Part shown: positions 12,251 through 24,269 of the stretch, piece by piece | How the letters are laid out: each line of letters opens with the position of its first letter | Position numbering within the stretch: position 1 is the stretch's first letter | Source of the DNA: Synaphobranchus kaupii | Taxonomy: Eukaryota; Chordata; Actinopteri; Anguilliformes; Synaphobranchidae | NCBI GenBank assembly: GCA_029718625.1 | Contig: CM056379.1 | Coordinates: 55,387,579-55,451,578, forward strand | Direction: 5' to 3' | Length of the DNA stretch: 64,000 nt | Made by a program: the position numbers and the translations under genes | Notes under the pieces: generated by a model | Database searches by the model: none | The model's input: the letters and a program-made list of their open reading frames with translations, nothing else | What the model was told of the DNA's origin: nothing

Positions 12251-14141
12251 AAGCTCGTAAAGCTGTAAAAAAAAATTATATATATATATATATAGCCTAC
12301 GCCAAATAACGAGGCTATCTGCGTCTGCACCGACTATCTATTTATTCAGTGGTCTAAATCCAGCAGCCCTAGCTTGCTTTGCATTTAGGTAGTAAAGAAC
12401 GGTTTCTCCAGGCTAATGAGTAGGCTAGGCTATTAGCCCAGATGCTGGCCAACAAAATAATCGGTTGGGCTTCTCCAGATCACCGTTTTTCTGAAATGGT
12501 TTTCATTAAAAAAAAATTTTAAACCCAAGTTTAACACAGGAAAACATTACCCAAAACAGACCAAAAACGATTAATGAAAAATACTTTAAAAGAAAGATAT
12601 TATACTGCATTCGTTTTCCACTTAGGCTAACCTAATAACCACGATCACAAAAGGTGGGAAACTATAGCGCCATTGGCGAAGATGTGCAGGACAACACGTA
12701 CCCACATATTTCAAGGATGGTGGCGAGACTTAAAAATTAACTGGAAATTAATTAGGAGGTCCATGCCGTGGATGACCTAATGCAAAGACATGCACGTCCA
12801 TCCCTGATCCCTTGGTGATGTGTTGCCCTCTAGCAATCATGAAGAGAATTTCAGAAAGGAAACGTCATGCTTATTCTGTAGAATAAAGATTTGTAAGCTA
12901 TGGAAAATTTCCACTGATGGAAATGCAAGCATCCGATTGGAGATAACTAAAGGGGAATATGCCTATGATGTAGGGCTATGGCACCGCATCGCTACATAAG
13001 GCAGAAGGCAGAGTACAAGACACGCGATCCTGTTTGTCGTGTTGGTGCCAGAATGATGAATAGCCTACCTATATTATGGGCCTATGGTTTACAATAAAAA
13101 AATAGATGTCCAGATTAGGCTAACTAGCTACTGCTTTTACATTAGCCAATAGCAGACGCTCTTGTCCAGACTCCAGAGCGACGTAAATAGGCTAGCCTAC
13201 TTGGAAATCATCGTCTGCAGGAATGCAAAAATGCAAAAAAAAAACTGCTGGTAGACTACGCAAATGAAAGGTGTCATTCTCTTACCAGCTTCATCCTAAC
13301 ATTGATGGCAATGTTGGCTAATGAGATATCGTAACAACATAGGCCTATCATTATAATAATACAATTATTATTATTAATGTAGTAGCCTAGTCGTTGTAGT
13401 GGTATACTAGGCTAGTAATAATGCTGTAATACTCTGAATATGGCTACTGTAGCCTATGTGTGTATTTTGATAACATACATATGTTAATAATTACTAAAAT
13501 GATGTTATTTTAATGTGAACATTCCAATTGAGGAATCACTGAACGTCAATGCATCCAATTGCTTGCCACAAAGCAAACCATCACTTTTCTATGTCCAAAT
13601 TTCTCTAAATGTTTCTTCTCCATTTTCAAGTTAATAAAAGGTTTTAAATTAAATTTAAAGTGATTAAAAACGATTTTCCCTTTTACTAGTGATAAGCAAC
13701 CCTAAAAATAAAAAAAATCTGAAAGTTCTTCAAAAAATATTAAACGTGTGTGAGAACCCCCTTTTTGTAAGATCGCTATAGCTATGTTTCACGTCCTCAC
13801 TTTTTTTTAAAGATGGGTCTTTATACTGTAGGTACTGTCCATATCCTTTCACCTTTAGGCTAGGCTAGTTCATAAAAGGTATGGAAGTGTGATTCCCATT
13901 CAGTGCTTGACGACTCTTAAAAACCAGTCAACCTTATTTTTACGATTGTATATTATTATTCCTAATTTTGAGGGATTAAATAGCCTAGGCTAAACATGCA
14001 ATAAACATAGCCTAATGCTGTTTTCAAAAGTCATGTACCAACGTTGTAAACAAAAGTGTTGTGTGGGGTGATTTTGACCCAGGCTCTGTAGCTATAAAAC
14101 ATAATACAATATACAACCTATTTTTTATATCTTATTTGTAT
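12251..14141. other. Intergenic, AT-rich, no gene seen
   Basis: The segment contains a short TA repeat (about 12277-12293) and many scattered TAGGCTA/TAGCCTA words, with no reading frame of protein character. It separates plcd3 from the gypsy element. Confidence 0.6.
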
Positions 14142-14623
14142 TGTAGCGAGCGCGGAGAATGAGGCAGGGAGACAGCAACTGCAGTACCGAATCACTCCTG
14201 CCGAGCTTCGTTTTATTTAGCGCTACCTTACCAGCTCTGAAAAGAGCCGTTGGTTTGTCACAGGATCCAGCTCAGCGTTGTTCACAGTTGGAAGCACATT
14301 TTCAACTAACTCGAATCGCTTCAGGTACTGCCTTATATTTGAACTAGTCGGCTGTGATTGGCGCACACACTTACACATTCCTAGCCAATCACAGCCACAC
14401 ATAACAGTTAAACGACAGTTAGAGTTTACAGTTACGTTTAAAGTTTAGGTGAGTTAAATGACAGTTACGTTTAAAGTTTAGGATAAACACAATACGCGGC
14501 TAACAAGCTAACAACACAATTAAAACACACACAGCACGTTATTTACAAGTATCTACACATCGACCGGGTAGCGGCTCACTACCCGGTCCTAGCTGGCTAG
14601 TTTACAACCCCCAGGCCGCCACA
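14142..14623 (-). repeat. Gypsy 3' LTR (complete, 482 bp)
   Basis: This LTR is uninterrupted. It contains a duplicated GACAGTTACGTTTAAAG-type block and a hairpin at 14562-14588 with ten-base arms (GACCGGGTAG). It serves as the reference for the broken LTR at the other end. The last pol codons run into it. Confidence 0.88.
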
Positions 14624-14640
14624 TTGCCCCCACCCAAGGG
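14624..14640 (-). other. Gypsy polypurine tract
   Basis: On the minus strand CCCTTGGGTGGGGGCAA ends exactly where the 3' LTR begins. This is the expected position of the plus-strand primer of reverse transcription. Confidence 0.7.
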
Positions 14641-16966
14641 GTCACAAGTCCCCGACGACCCCGCAGTCCACCCACAGCTCACATCAAAGTCCCGTAAGTG
14701 GCCTGGGGGCCGCCGGTGTCGTTTAGGTCTCCCGGTAGCACTCAGCGGAGTGTCGCTGGGCTCAGGCTCACTGGGTAACGCAGTGTCGCTGCTCACCTCC
14801 GGCTCAGCTGCATCAGGAGTTGCCAGGGGCCTGTAGGGCGCGAGCCGGTCTTGATGCAGCACCCCCAGGCGCCCCCGGCCTGGCATCCTGATGCGATAAA
14901 CCACCTCAGAGAGCCGTTCCACAACTTCCCCAGGCCCCCGCCAGCTCGCTTGCAGGCCCTTCTTTCGCTCAGGGCAATAAACCCAGACCTGCTCTCCCGC
15001 TGCAAAGGCCTGTCCTCTGCAGCGTGTGTCGTACCACCGCTTCTGCTTAAAGCCGGCGGAGGTCTGGGCCTTGCGGGCGAAATCATGAGCGACGAGGAGG
15101 CGGTCCCGCAGCCGGTGGTAGTACTCCTCCCGAGTACGGCTGGGTTCTTCAGGCTCGGGCGGAGCCCCGAACACCAAGTCCACTGGTGTCCTGAGCTCCC
15201 CGTCCGAACATCAGGGCAGCAGGGGTGAGTTGGCTGGACTCCTGCACGGCTGACCTGTAAGCCCACAGGACCAAGGGCAGGTGGCGATCCCAGTCCCGCT
15301 GGTGCTGGCTGGCTAAGATGGCTAGCTGGGTAGCTAGCGTGCGATTGAATCGAGGCCGTCGTTTTGGGGATGGAGTGGCGTCGTTCGGGTCTTTGTCACG
15401 CCCAGCCGTTTGCAAACCTCAGCCAGCAACTGGGACTCGAAGTTGCGCCCCTGGTCACTGTGGAGCTCGGCAGGGGCCCCGAAACGGGTGAACATTTCCT
15501 CCATGAGCCTTTCCGCTGTCGTCGCCGCACTCTGGTCTGGTACAGCGAACGCCTCCGGCCACTTAGTGAAGTAATCCATCGCTATGAGGATGTAACGATT
15601 GCCGGAGTCGGTGACGGGGAAGGGCCCGAGAACGTCCACCCCCACCCGTTCCATGGGGGCCCCCACCAGGTGTTGTTGCAGGGGTGCTCGGGAGCGTTGA
15701 TTAGGCCCTTTCTGTGCCGTGCAGGAGTTGCAGCAATGGACGTGGAGCTCGACGTCGTGACGACACCCTGGCCAGTGAAACTTCCCCCTCAGCCGGTGCA
15801 GGGTTTTGTTATTGCCGAAGTGGCCCGCCCCCACCGAGCCGTGGACCAACCTGAGGACATCAGGGCGGAGCGCCCGTGGCACCAACAGCTGCAGGATGTC
15901 GCTGCCCCGGCCTGGAGCCTGCCACCGTCTGTAGAGGAGACTGTCGCACTGCACCAAGCTGCTGTACAGGCTGTAATAGCTCTTAAGCTCTGGGCTCTCT
16001 GCCGACACCACCGACCTGACCACAGTGAGCAGCTCCCGCCTGGTGACGCAATAATTGCGTTCCGCCTTCCCCAGGGCCCGGCTGTAGTAGGCCACCACTC
16101 GCTCGCTGTCTTCATCCTCCTGTGACAGGACGGCCCCCACTCCGGTGTTGCTTGCGTCAGTGTAGACGATGAAGGGTCACTGGGCGTCGGCGTACGCCAA
16201 CACCGGAGCTTCAGTGAGGGCCGCCCTGAGCTGGTCAAAGGCCATGGATTGCCCCTCCTGCCACACAAACGGCCGGCACTTATCCGTTAAACGATGGAGG
16301 GGGCTAGCCAGGGTAGCGAAGTCCCGGACAAAGCGTCGATAGTAAGACGCTAGGCCCAGGAAGCTTCGCAGCTCACCCACGTTGCCAGGGACCGGCCAGT
16401 CCCTCACAGCAGCCACCTTAGATGGATCGGTGGCTACGCCCCGCTCTCTGACGATGTGCCCTAGGAAGGCCGTCTCCCTCCGGAGAAGCTGGCACTTCTT
16501 TGGTGTCCGTATTGATTATCCTATGTTGGCTTAATGTTTTTTTTCATGATTGTTTTTGTTGACTGTTTCATTTTGTAAACTTTACCTTTTTTAAAAATTG
16601 GCCTTTTTTTCTTTCTTTAATTTGTTTTTGAATTAAGGGTAGGTTGTTTTATAAGCCAATGGCTTCAAACCTATCCTTTTCGTTTGTTTATGTGTAAACA
16701 TTCGAAATAAAGGAATCATCATCAACCTCAACCCCGCCTGGCGGATTGCAGCTAGCACATCAGTCAGGTTAGCGAGGGCCTGCTGGAAGTCGCTGGCGTG
16801 TACCAGGAGGTCGTCTAGGTACACGACACAGCGACTGCGAGGGACGGCCGCTAGCACCCGCTCCATCAGCCGCTCGAACGTGGCTGGCGCGTTGCATAGC
16901 CCGAAGGGCATCACCCGAAACTGCCACAGACCCTGCCTGATAGTAAAGGCTGGAGAACTTCACCGT
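14625..16966 (-). pseudogene. Gypsy pol remnant: RT C-terminal half, RNase H part, integrase
   Basis: Read right to left, the RT piece has MPFGLCNAPATFERLMERVL and the YLDD active site. After a small insert comes the connection region (LRSFLGLASYYRRFVRDFA), then the RNase H start with a retained GAVLSQ block. RNase H breaks off after RRELLTVV and passes almost at once into the integrase, so most of RNase H is deleted. The integrase has its zinc-binding HH-CC region and the first two catalytic Asp (GVDVLGPF and HSDQGRNF). A short deletion near 15350 shifts the frame and removes the segment with the third catalytic residue. A further shift near 15180 precedes the GPY-like C-terminal region. Confidence 0.85.
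16505..16724 (+). mobile_element. Small AT-rich insert with LINE-like 3' tail inside gypsy RT
   Basis: About 220 bases of AT-rich sequence interrupt the gypsy RT between the palm (AGLRL) and the connection region (KKCQLLRRET). The right end carries AATAAA followed by ATCATCATC, like the 3' end of a LINE or a SINE in plus orientation. The ends are approximate and I see no target duplication. The family is not recognised. Confidence 0.6.
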
Positions 16967-16970
16967 CGCG

Positions 16971-18015
16971 GGGGGGGCTCTGGAACTGCCAGTCTGCCAC
17001 ACGGAAAGCAGACTTCATCTCCGGCTATGCCTCCTTCCTGTCCCTCCAGTTTCTCGCCCTCACCGAAACCTGGATCACACCGGACAACACGGCAACTCCC
17101 GCTGCCCTCTCCTCCTCCTTCTCCTTCTCTCACACCCCCCGGCCGTCTGGTCGCGGAGGTGGTACTGGTTTGCTACTCTCCCCCTCATGGTCATTCTCTG
17201 TTCTCCCCCTCTCTGATATATCTATTACTAGTTTTGAATACCACTCTGTGTTAATCAACCACCCTACTAACCTGTACATCATAGTTGTTTATCGCCCTCC
17301 AGGTCCACTGGGGTGCTTCCTCGACGAGCTCGACACCCTGCTCAGCTCCTTCCCAGAGGACGGCACCCCGCTGATCCTCCTGGGAGACTTCAACATCCAT
17401 CTAGATGCCTCCCAGTCTGCAGCCTTCCTACCACTTCTCCGCTCCTTTGACCTCACCCTCCAACCCTCCCCCCCAACCCACAAGGCTGGCAACCTCCTAG
17501 ACCTGGTCTTCCAGAGGAACAGTCCCTGCTCTGATCTCACTGTTACCCCTCTCCATACCTCTGATCACCACTTCATTTCTTTCTCTCTTCCTCTTGTTCC
17601 ACACCGCCCTCCCCCTCCCCCCCACCCCCCACTGTCTCTGTCCGCCGTAACCTCTGCTCCCTCTCACCCTCCTCTCTTGCTCCCTGTGTCACTGCTTCCC
17701 TCCCCCCTCTCAAATCCTTCTCTCAACTCCCCATCGACTCTGCATCCGACACCCTGCTTACAGCTCTCTCCACATCACTTAACTCTCTCTGCCCTCTTGT
17801 CTCTAGGCCCACACGCCCATCTCCTCCCTGCCCATGGATGTCCGATGCCCTGCGCACCTCCAGGGCCGGTCTTCGCGCAGCAGAGGAGAATGTGGAGGAA
17901 ATCCAGAGACGCATCAGACCTCTCCTCCTACCAGTCTCTCCTAGCGGCGTTCTCTACAGCAGTCAGCACTGCCAAGGTAACTTACTATCACACTAAAATT
18001 CACAAATACAAATAA
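16971..18015 (+). pseudogene. L2 endonuclease domain, remnant
   Basis: An apurinic-type endonuclease domain is readable without interruption from GLWNCQSA to the stop at 18015. Catalytic landmarks TETW, GDFN and TSDHHF are present. The frame ends before the RT, so the original single polyprotein is broken. Confidence 0.8.
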
Positions 18016-18110
18016 CCCCCGTCAATTGTTCTCCATCTTCTCCTCCCTCCTCAGCAAATCCCCTCCTGCTCCTCAATCCTCGTTCACTGCCGACGACTTC
18101 GCAGATTTCT

Positions 18111-19840
18111 TTGATGAGAAGATCGCAGACATCCACAGCTCCTTCAGCCCCTCAGCCCCTCTCTCTATGCCCCCCCCCCCCCCCCCTGTTTCCCCACTCC
18201 CCCTCCCCTCACGGACACTGTTTTCCACTCTCCTCCTCTCTCTACCCCTTCCGTGTCCCCCCCTGCTTCTCCACCTTTTCTCCCCTGTCTGATACCGATG
18301 TATCCCACCCCCTACTCTCCCATCGCCCCACTACCTGTGCTCTCGACCCTATCCCTTCATCTCTCCTCCAGGCAATCACCCCAGATATCCTCCCGTTTGT
18401 GACCTCTCTGGTGAACTCCTCCCTGACCTCTGGCTGCTTCCCCTCATCCTTCATGAGAGCCCACATCACCCCGATCCTGAAAAAACCCACGCTGGACCCC
18501 TCCAACATCCAAAACTACAGACTGATATCTCTTCTTCCTTTTCTTTCCAAAACTATTGAACATGCTGTTTCTAAGCAACTGTCTTCTTTCCTTACCCAGA
18601 ACAACCTACTAGACCCCCACCCGTCCGGCTTCAGACCTGGCCACTCAACGGAGACCGCACTCCTCTCCGTCAGCGAGATGCTTCACGCAGCTCGGACAGC
18701 CTCCCTCTCCTCTGTGCTAATACTCCTAGACCTCTCTGCCGCCTTCGACACCGTAGATCACTCCATCCTCCTGTCGTCCCTGTCTGCAGCGGGGATCGGC
18801 GGCTCGGCCCTGGCCTGGATTGAGTCCTACCTCTCGGAGCGCTCCTCCCAGGTTGCCTGGGCTGGTAAAGTATCGGCACCCCGTCCCCTTACCACAGGAG
18901 TCCCCCAGGGCTCAGTCCTTGGTCCCCTCCTTTTCTCCACCTACACCAAATCCCTTGGCCCTGTTATCACTGCTCATGGTCTTTCTTACCACTGCTATGC
19001 TGACAATACTCAACTCTTTCTCTCCTTCTCACCCTCTGACACTCAGGTGTCAGCCCGCATCTCCGCTTGCCTGAGATACATCCAGAGCTGGATGGACAAC
19101 CACCATCTGAAGCTCAATCCAGGCAAGACTGAGCTCATCTACATTCCTGCTCTAACCTCTCAATCTCTCCATTTCCCTAGGGGACACTCCACTGACCCCA
19201 ACGCCCTGTGCCAGGAACCTCGGAGTGGTGATGGACAACAGGCTGTCCCTCTCCGAGAACATCGCAGTGGTAACCCGGGCGTGCAGGTTCTTCCTGTACA
19301 ACATCAGGAGAATCCGCCCCTTCCTCACCACCCATTCAACCCAGCTCCTGGTCCAAGCGATGTTGCTGTCCCGCCTGGACTACTGCAACTCTCTCCTGGC
19401 TGGCCTGCCAGCATCGGCCATTAGACCCCTTCAGCTTTTCCAGAACGCAGCAGCGCGCCTGGTCTTCAACCTCCCCCGACACTCCCATGTCACCCCCCTG
19501 CTCATTGACCTCCACTGGCTACCTGTGATGGCTCGCATCAAATTCAAAACATTGGTGTTCGCCTTCCAGGCAGTCCGAGGATCAGCCCCTCCATACCTCC
19601 AAAAGCTCATCAGACCCTACACACCTACCAGATCCCTGCGTTCCGCCTTCTCAGGATGACTGGTACCCCCCCCCCCCCCACTTCATACTAGCACCCGGTC
19701 TCGACGTCTGTCTGTCCTGGCCCCACGGTGGTGGAATGAGCTCCCCGTGGAGGTCAGAACAACAGAAACTCTGACCGCCTTCAAGCGCAGATTGAAGACT
19801 CACCTCTTCAAGCTGCACCTCTCTCCACCCCTCCCTACCT
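18111..19840 (+). pseudogene. L2 reverse transcriptase, remnant
   Basis: The RT fingers and palm are well preserved (FRPGHSTETALLSVSEML, LDLSAAFDTVDHS, PQGSVLGPLLF). The catalytic box reads YADN instead of YADD (about 18996-19007), which removes one metal-binding Asp. After about 19160 the frame shifts; the C-terminal part continues in the frame starting MVMDNRLSLSENIAVVTRAC and later in a third frame containing PRWWNELPVEVR. Confidence 0.85.
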
Positions 19841-19930
19841 CCTTGTGACCTCCCTTGATTGTGTTTTTCTGAATCCTTGTTTAAGTGGTTCAATCTGCTA
19901 GCTTAATACTTAAGGTTACTTATTGGCTTA

Positions 19931-20899
19931 CTGTTGTACACGCCAATGATTGATATCGGCGTGCGTTTTGAGCTACTGGCGCTGCTGGTTGTCGAGCCCG
20001 CTGCTGCTTCATTGCCACAGGGCGTGGACAGCTGCTGTCGTCTCGGCAGGCAGAGCTGGTTTGGGCTGGGCAGGCGGTTGCTGTGTGGCAGGCTGGTGGT
20101 GGTGGGCGAGCGAGGGGTCGGGCTGGGGCACTGTGGTCAGTGACGGTGGCTTGGGTGCGGTGGCTAGCTGGAGCAGCTCGCTTGCTGGCCGGGCTGTGGT
20201 GGCTAGGTGGCGGGCTCGTCGGGCCGGTCTTTGTGTCGGGCCGGATTGGAGGGCTACAGTCTCCGTGCCAAGGGTGATGCTGGCCCTTGACACATCAACG
20301 CAGGCTCCCCAGTGTTTCAGCAGGTCCAGGCAGATGATGCACGAGTCGGCGATGTCAGCTAGCCGGAACTCGTGCGACACCTCCTGCCCGCTCACCGTCA
20401 CCTTCACCTCTTTCTTCCCCCTCATCGCCATCTTTGCCCCCGTCACTGATGTCAGCGGTGTGGTGGTGGGCGTCCACGCCCCGGGAAGTTGGGGCCCGCC
20501 GGTGTTGTGGAGTACTCCTGGCCGGACAAGGGAGATGGTAGCCCCTGTGTCCACCAGGGCTTGGCAGGCCTGCCCGTCCAGCCGACAGTGGAGGTACAAC
20601 CCACTGGCTTTGCCCAGCCGACCTACCCGTGGATGGGACTTACGCTCAGTCGCTTTTTCAAAGGCGCTTGTGCTAGCCTCCGCAGAGGTAGCTGGAATCT
20701 TTGCCACTGGGGCGGGTAAGGCCGGACTGGGTTTGGGCACAGGGGTGTGTACCTGGTTGAGGAGGGTTGGTTCCCGGGGCGGCGTTCTCCTCACTGCGCC
20801 GTCCCTGCCTCGTTTCCCGATGGCGGGGGCTTCCGTGGCTTTGGTGCTGGAGCTGGGCAGTCGCGTGCGATATGGCCCGGCTCGTCGCACTGGTAGCAC
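19931..20899 (-). pseudogene. Gypsy protease region, remnant
   Basis: A retroviral-type aspartic protease is readable: LDGQACQALVDTGATISLV carries the catalytic Asp-Thr-Gly, and SCIICLDLLKHWG corresponds to the second conserved block. A Pro/Ala-rich linker follows. The remnant runs up to the L2 insertion, after which the first half of RT is missing. Confidence 0.85.
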
Positions 20900-21723
20900 C
20901 GGCCTTGTTGCCCCGCTGGCCGTTGTAGTGGCGTGCGTGTCCAGCGGACCTCCTCGCCGTCGGCTACCCTGACGTGCTGGCGGGTTGGTTGTGGAGTAGG
21001 CCGGATAGCTAGGGTGTCTTCTGCCCGTGTTGTCTTGATCAAAGCCTTGCTGATGGAACCCGGTTGGGCTAGGCTAACGTGGTCACGTAGCTGCTCTGGC
21101 GTGAGGGCCCGCAGAAATGCATGCAGCTCTAGCTTCTCCTGCGCTGCTGCATCGAACTCCGGGGAGGCCTCCTGGGCGTAGCGCTGTATGTCGGCCGCCA
21201 CTTTTCCCCAGCTCTCCTCCTCACAGCGGGTAGCGGCTTAGCAGCTTTTCCCGGCTTGCTTCGGCGGAGCGGTGCTGGATGAACCGCCGTTGGAGTGCTG
21301 CTGTCAGAGCCTGCAGGTTTTGTCGCTCCACCGGCAGCAGGTCCAGGATCGCCTCCAGCGCTGGGCCCTCCAGGGCGAGTGCCAGGTGTCCCGCTGTCTG
21401 CTCCGGCGTCCAGCCACCCAGCTGAGCTGCTAGCTCTAGCTGCGCTGGGTACGACTCCAGCGATGCTGTTCCATTAAAACGAGGTAGCTTCAGCTGCATT
21501 GTCGGCTTCGCGGGCGTGCCGTCGTGGCTTACCGATGCCGGATTATCTTGTCTGCCGCTGAAGCCGTCCGGTCGCCTGGACACTCGCACCGCGGGAGTCT
21601 GCCACTCAGGGCTCGTCACAGCCCCGGCCCTCCTCGCCTTCCTGCGGTCAGCTCGCCGATCGACCGCTCCAGTTCCCCTATCTCCCTCAGTAGGGCTCGT
21701 TCCATCCCACTTCCGGACACCAA
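20791..21723 (-). pseudogene. Gypsy gag remnant
   Basis: Pieces in different frames are recognised: a short N-terminal helix starting at the ATG at 21705 and ending at a stop, a capsid-like segment with LKLPRFNGTASLESYPAQLE, and the C-terminal part with the CCHC zinc knuckle CYQCDEPGHIARDC. At least two frame changes separate them. The gag start lies just after the primer-binding site. Confidence 0.8.
21706..21722 (-). other. Gypsy primer-binding site
   Basis: One base after the LTR end the minus strand reads TGGTGTCCGGAAGTGGG, complementary to the 3' end of a tRNA ending CCA. The pattern resembles tRNA-Leu-primed elements, but the exact tRNA is inferred from memory. Confidence 0.65.
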
Positions 21724-21826
21724 TGTAGCGAGCGCAGAGAATGAGGGAGGGAGACAGCAACTGCAGTACCGAATCGCTCCTGCCGAGCTTCATTTTATTT
21801 AGCGCAACCTTACCAGCTCTGAAAAG
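21724..21826 (-). repeat. Gypsy 5' LTR, part next to gag
   Basis: These 103 bases align with 14142-14244 of the complete LTR with five substitutions. The LTR is then interrupted by the Tx1 element and resumes at 26388. Confidence 0.88.
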
Positions 21827-22151
21827 ATTGTCTTTATTGGTTTTAAATTTTCAGTTTCCAATAAAAACATTTGCATTTTCAAATATTTCAGTTTATCATA
21901 CATCATTTCACATTTATTTAAAACATATTTTATCGGGGGGGGGGGTTTATTCTCTTCCCTTTTTAATTTTAAAATTATCATACAACATTCAAGACACCAC
22001 AATAAGAAACATTACATGCAAAAATTCACAAAACAAAAGAAAAATCACAAGACATTGAAATGAAGAAAGGAAACATGCGTTCCCGGGTTGTTGGGTGGGC
22101 AAATGTTCAGGTTTCTAGTTCTCTCTCTTCCTTGGAATGGAGGGGGGTGGA
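21827..22151 (-). other. Tx1 3' UTR
   Basis: AT-rich, non-coding 3' part of the LINE. It contains a G10 run (about 21936-21945, plus strand) and ends with AATAAAGACAAT on the minus strand at the LTR junction. Confidence 0.65.
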
Positions 22152-22470
22152 CTAGATGATCAGTTCTTTCCAATGGTCCACCCCCCATTTCTCTCTCGCC
22201 AGACACTTGTCCTTCGCGAAGTCGACCATAACGCCATCTTGGAGGAGGTTTTGCGCCCTCCTCCTGAGGGTGACCAGGTCTACAGTTGTTTTTTGGTAGA
22301 CCTTGATGTTCCTCGCCTCCCACAGGACCTGCTTCACGGTATTGACGATCCTCCACTGACGCTGGAGCTCTGGAGTCCTGCAGCCTCCACTTGGACCGTA
22401 GAGGGCGCTCTCAGCAGTCAGGGAGGACCTTGGCAGCAACCTGTTATGGGAGACAGAGGAAACAACAAGG
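22152..22470 (-). pseudogene. Tx1 C-terminal domain, last part
   Basis: On the far side of the hAT element the frame resumes as LPRSSLTAESALYGPSGG and runs to a stop near 22152. It ends with the region before the 3' UTR. Confidence 0.7.
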
Positions 22471-22478
22471 CCCCAGAC

Positions 22479-24269
22479 CAGTGGCGTTGCGCAATATTTC
22501 GGGGCTCCCCCGCAGGTCGGACCATGGGGCCCCTCCCCCTTCCGCGGCTTCAGAATTCCACTGTATTCGCAACAGTAACATTGATTAGCCTACTTAATGC
22601 GTCTGGGTCTGACCCATGTTCCCTTTTCATGTTAATAAAAAAAACACCCATTCGCAATTTTAAAATGCTTTAAACCATACTGTAGACGAGATTTTGATGA
22701 AGATCTACATGTAAAAATGTCGTTCATCTGGAGTTTACTGACCTAGCCAGTAGCCACATCAGAAAACATTTCAAAGCGCCTCTTTGCCAGCATATCTTGG
22801 ACCAATCGCATTTGAACAATCGGCATGATGTCAAGACAGGGGTTGGCCACAATTTGAATAGCATTTAATTTCACTATTACAAAATCCCTTCTGGGGTTAT
22901 TTCGAATAAGGTGGCGAGCGCCTTATTTTTTTGGTGCCATTTTGCTTGAAGTGGCTGTAGAATTCTAAGTCCCGCAGGACGCGCGGCACATGTAACGTTT
23001 TCAGGACACCTAAATAGACGAAAGTATCGATACATACCGATCGATTAACACCTAAAACATTTCACAGTGAGTTTTTCTTGTAATAAAATGTGTATTAACG
23101 ACTTCAATGTGGTTGGATGTTTTACAATGACCCCATTGATTTCGGTACAGCGTTAAGTATAGGCAAAAATGTTCGTAAACAGAGTCAAATTAGCATAATA
23201 ATGTATGGCTTCTAAAGTAAAAAAATAACATTGTTGAAGTGTAAGTACACTTCTGAAAAAATGAATAGCTTCATCTACTCTCGTTTAGTAGATTTCCTTG
23301 TTAAATGACATGTTGAAATGAGCCCAGACGTCAATTTTGTTTTTTGTTTTGTGTGTGGAATGCCCATTGTGATTACATTGCGGGCAGAACGTTCGACCTC
23401 CCTACTGCGTACTAGTGGAGCTGTATGTGCGAACGTATTCTCAATGTTAATTTTTACCTGAAAAAAGGAACTGACTAGATTCCAATTCCAATGTAACCTG
23501 TAGCCTACTCGTACTGGTTATGGCGAATAAAACTTTATATTATTCTAACCTGTCTCGAAGCGTGAGGCACGGCTAGCTGGCTCGGCTGTAACGGGGCTGC
23601 TGGGCTGTCTGTCTGCCTGGACTCGGAGCTGACGACCGGGGGGTTGCTAGCGGTGGCGGGGTCCGATGGGGAGCTAGCTGGCTCGGCTGTAGCGGGGCTG
23701 GGGGCCTGGCTGGGCTGTCTGTCTGCTGTCTGCCTGGACTCGGAGCTGACCGGGGGGTTGCTAGCGGTGGCCGGGCCGGGTGGGGAGCTTACCGATGCAT
23801 CTGCAGTAACGTTAGAGTCTACCTTTGCTGCCTGCTGGAACAATGATGTTATTTTTTGGTAGCTTTGCCCTCTCCTGTTCGGCTTTCGCTCTCATCTTGT
23901 TTTTCTGAGCACCGCTTGGGTATTTGCGCTTCATTTTTAATTTTTACTGGCAACGCAACTAATGAACGTTAAATTAGCAATGCTTCCCGCTTTGTTTTGA
24001 ACGCTGCCCAGCCTGCCAATGAGCATATTAGTTATCAGCCGGCTAGCCCTATCGCAGGTGTGAGCAAATAATTATTAGAATGATACACATGACGGGGTGC
24101 TTAGCAACATAGAAGGGAAGGGGCCCCGCCCTCTGCGCCCTGTTCCGGTTACGAAATCTAAGAGGATAGCCTACAATGTAAAGAAAAAAAATCTAGTGAG
24201 GGCGGGGCCTCCTAAGCTCCGGGGCTCCCCCGCACCGCGGGGGGTGCGGGGGCCTCCGCTACGCCACTG
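22479..24269 (-). mobile_element. hAT transposon, internal deletion derivative
   Basis: The ends CAGTGGCGTTGCG and CAGTGGCGTAGCG (right end reversed) are terminal inverted repeats. Both sides are flanked by the 8-bp duplication CCCCAGAC (22471-22478 and 24270-24277), the length expected for hAT. The element is 1791 bp. It keeps only the first exon of a transposase gene on the minus strand. The insertion splits the Tx1 coding region. Confidence 0.9.
23550..23934 (-). pseudogene. hAT transposase exon 1 remnant
   Basis: It starts MKRKYPSGAQKNKMRAKAEQ, the typical N-terminus of a group of vertebrate hAT transposases (MKRKxxSGxxKRK). A one-base change in an A-run near 23850 shifts the frame, after which FQQAAKVDSNVTADASVSSP and a Ser/Pro/Ala-rich repeat follow. 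The exon ends at a CAG/GTTAGA donor at 23549. The following exons with the BED finger and catalytic domain are absent. Confidence 0.7.

Larger units (their letters stand above)
16970..19930 (+). mobile_element. L2-type LINE, 5'-truncated, inserted in gypsy
   Basis: The sequence opens in the endonuclease domain (GLWNCQSA, LALTETWI, GRGGGTGLLLS, VVYRPPGPLG, LLGDFNIHL, TSDHHFISF), which is characteristic of the L2 clade. Reverse transcriptase follows with TPILKKPTLDP, GFRPGHSTETALL, LDLSAAFDTVDHSIL, GVPQGSVLGPLLF. The C-terminal part has LDYCNSLLAGLP and PRWWNELP. At least three frame changes break it (near 18015, 18110 and 19200). It sits head to head with the gypsy pol and has replaced the N-terminal half of the gypsy RT. 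The 3' end near 19930 has no poly-A, as usual for L2. Confidence 0.88.

Noticed and set aside
14624..15228. Plus-strand frames opposite the gypsy integrase
   Set aside because: They are GC-rich shadows of the pol frames on the other strand.
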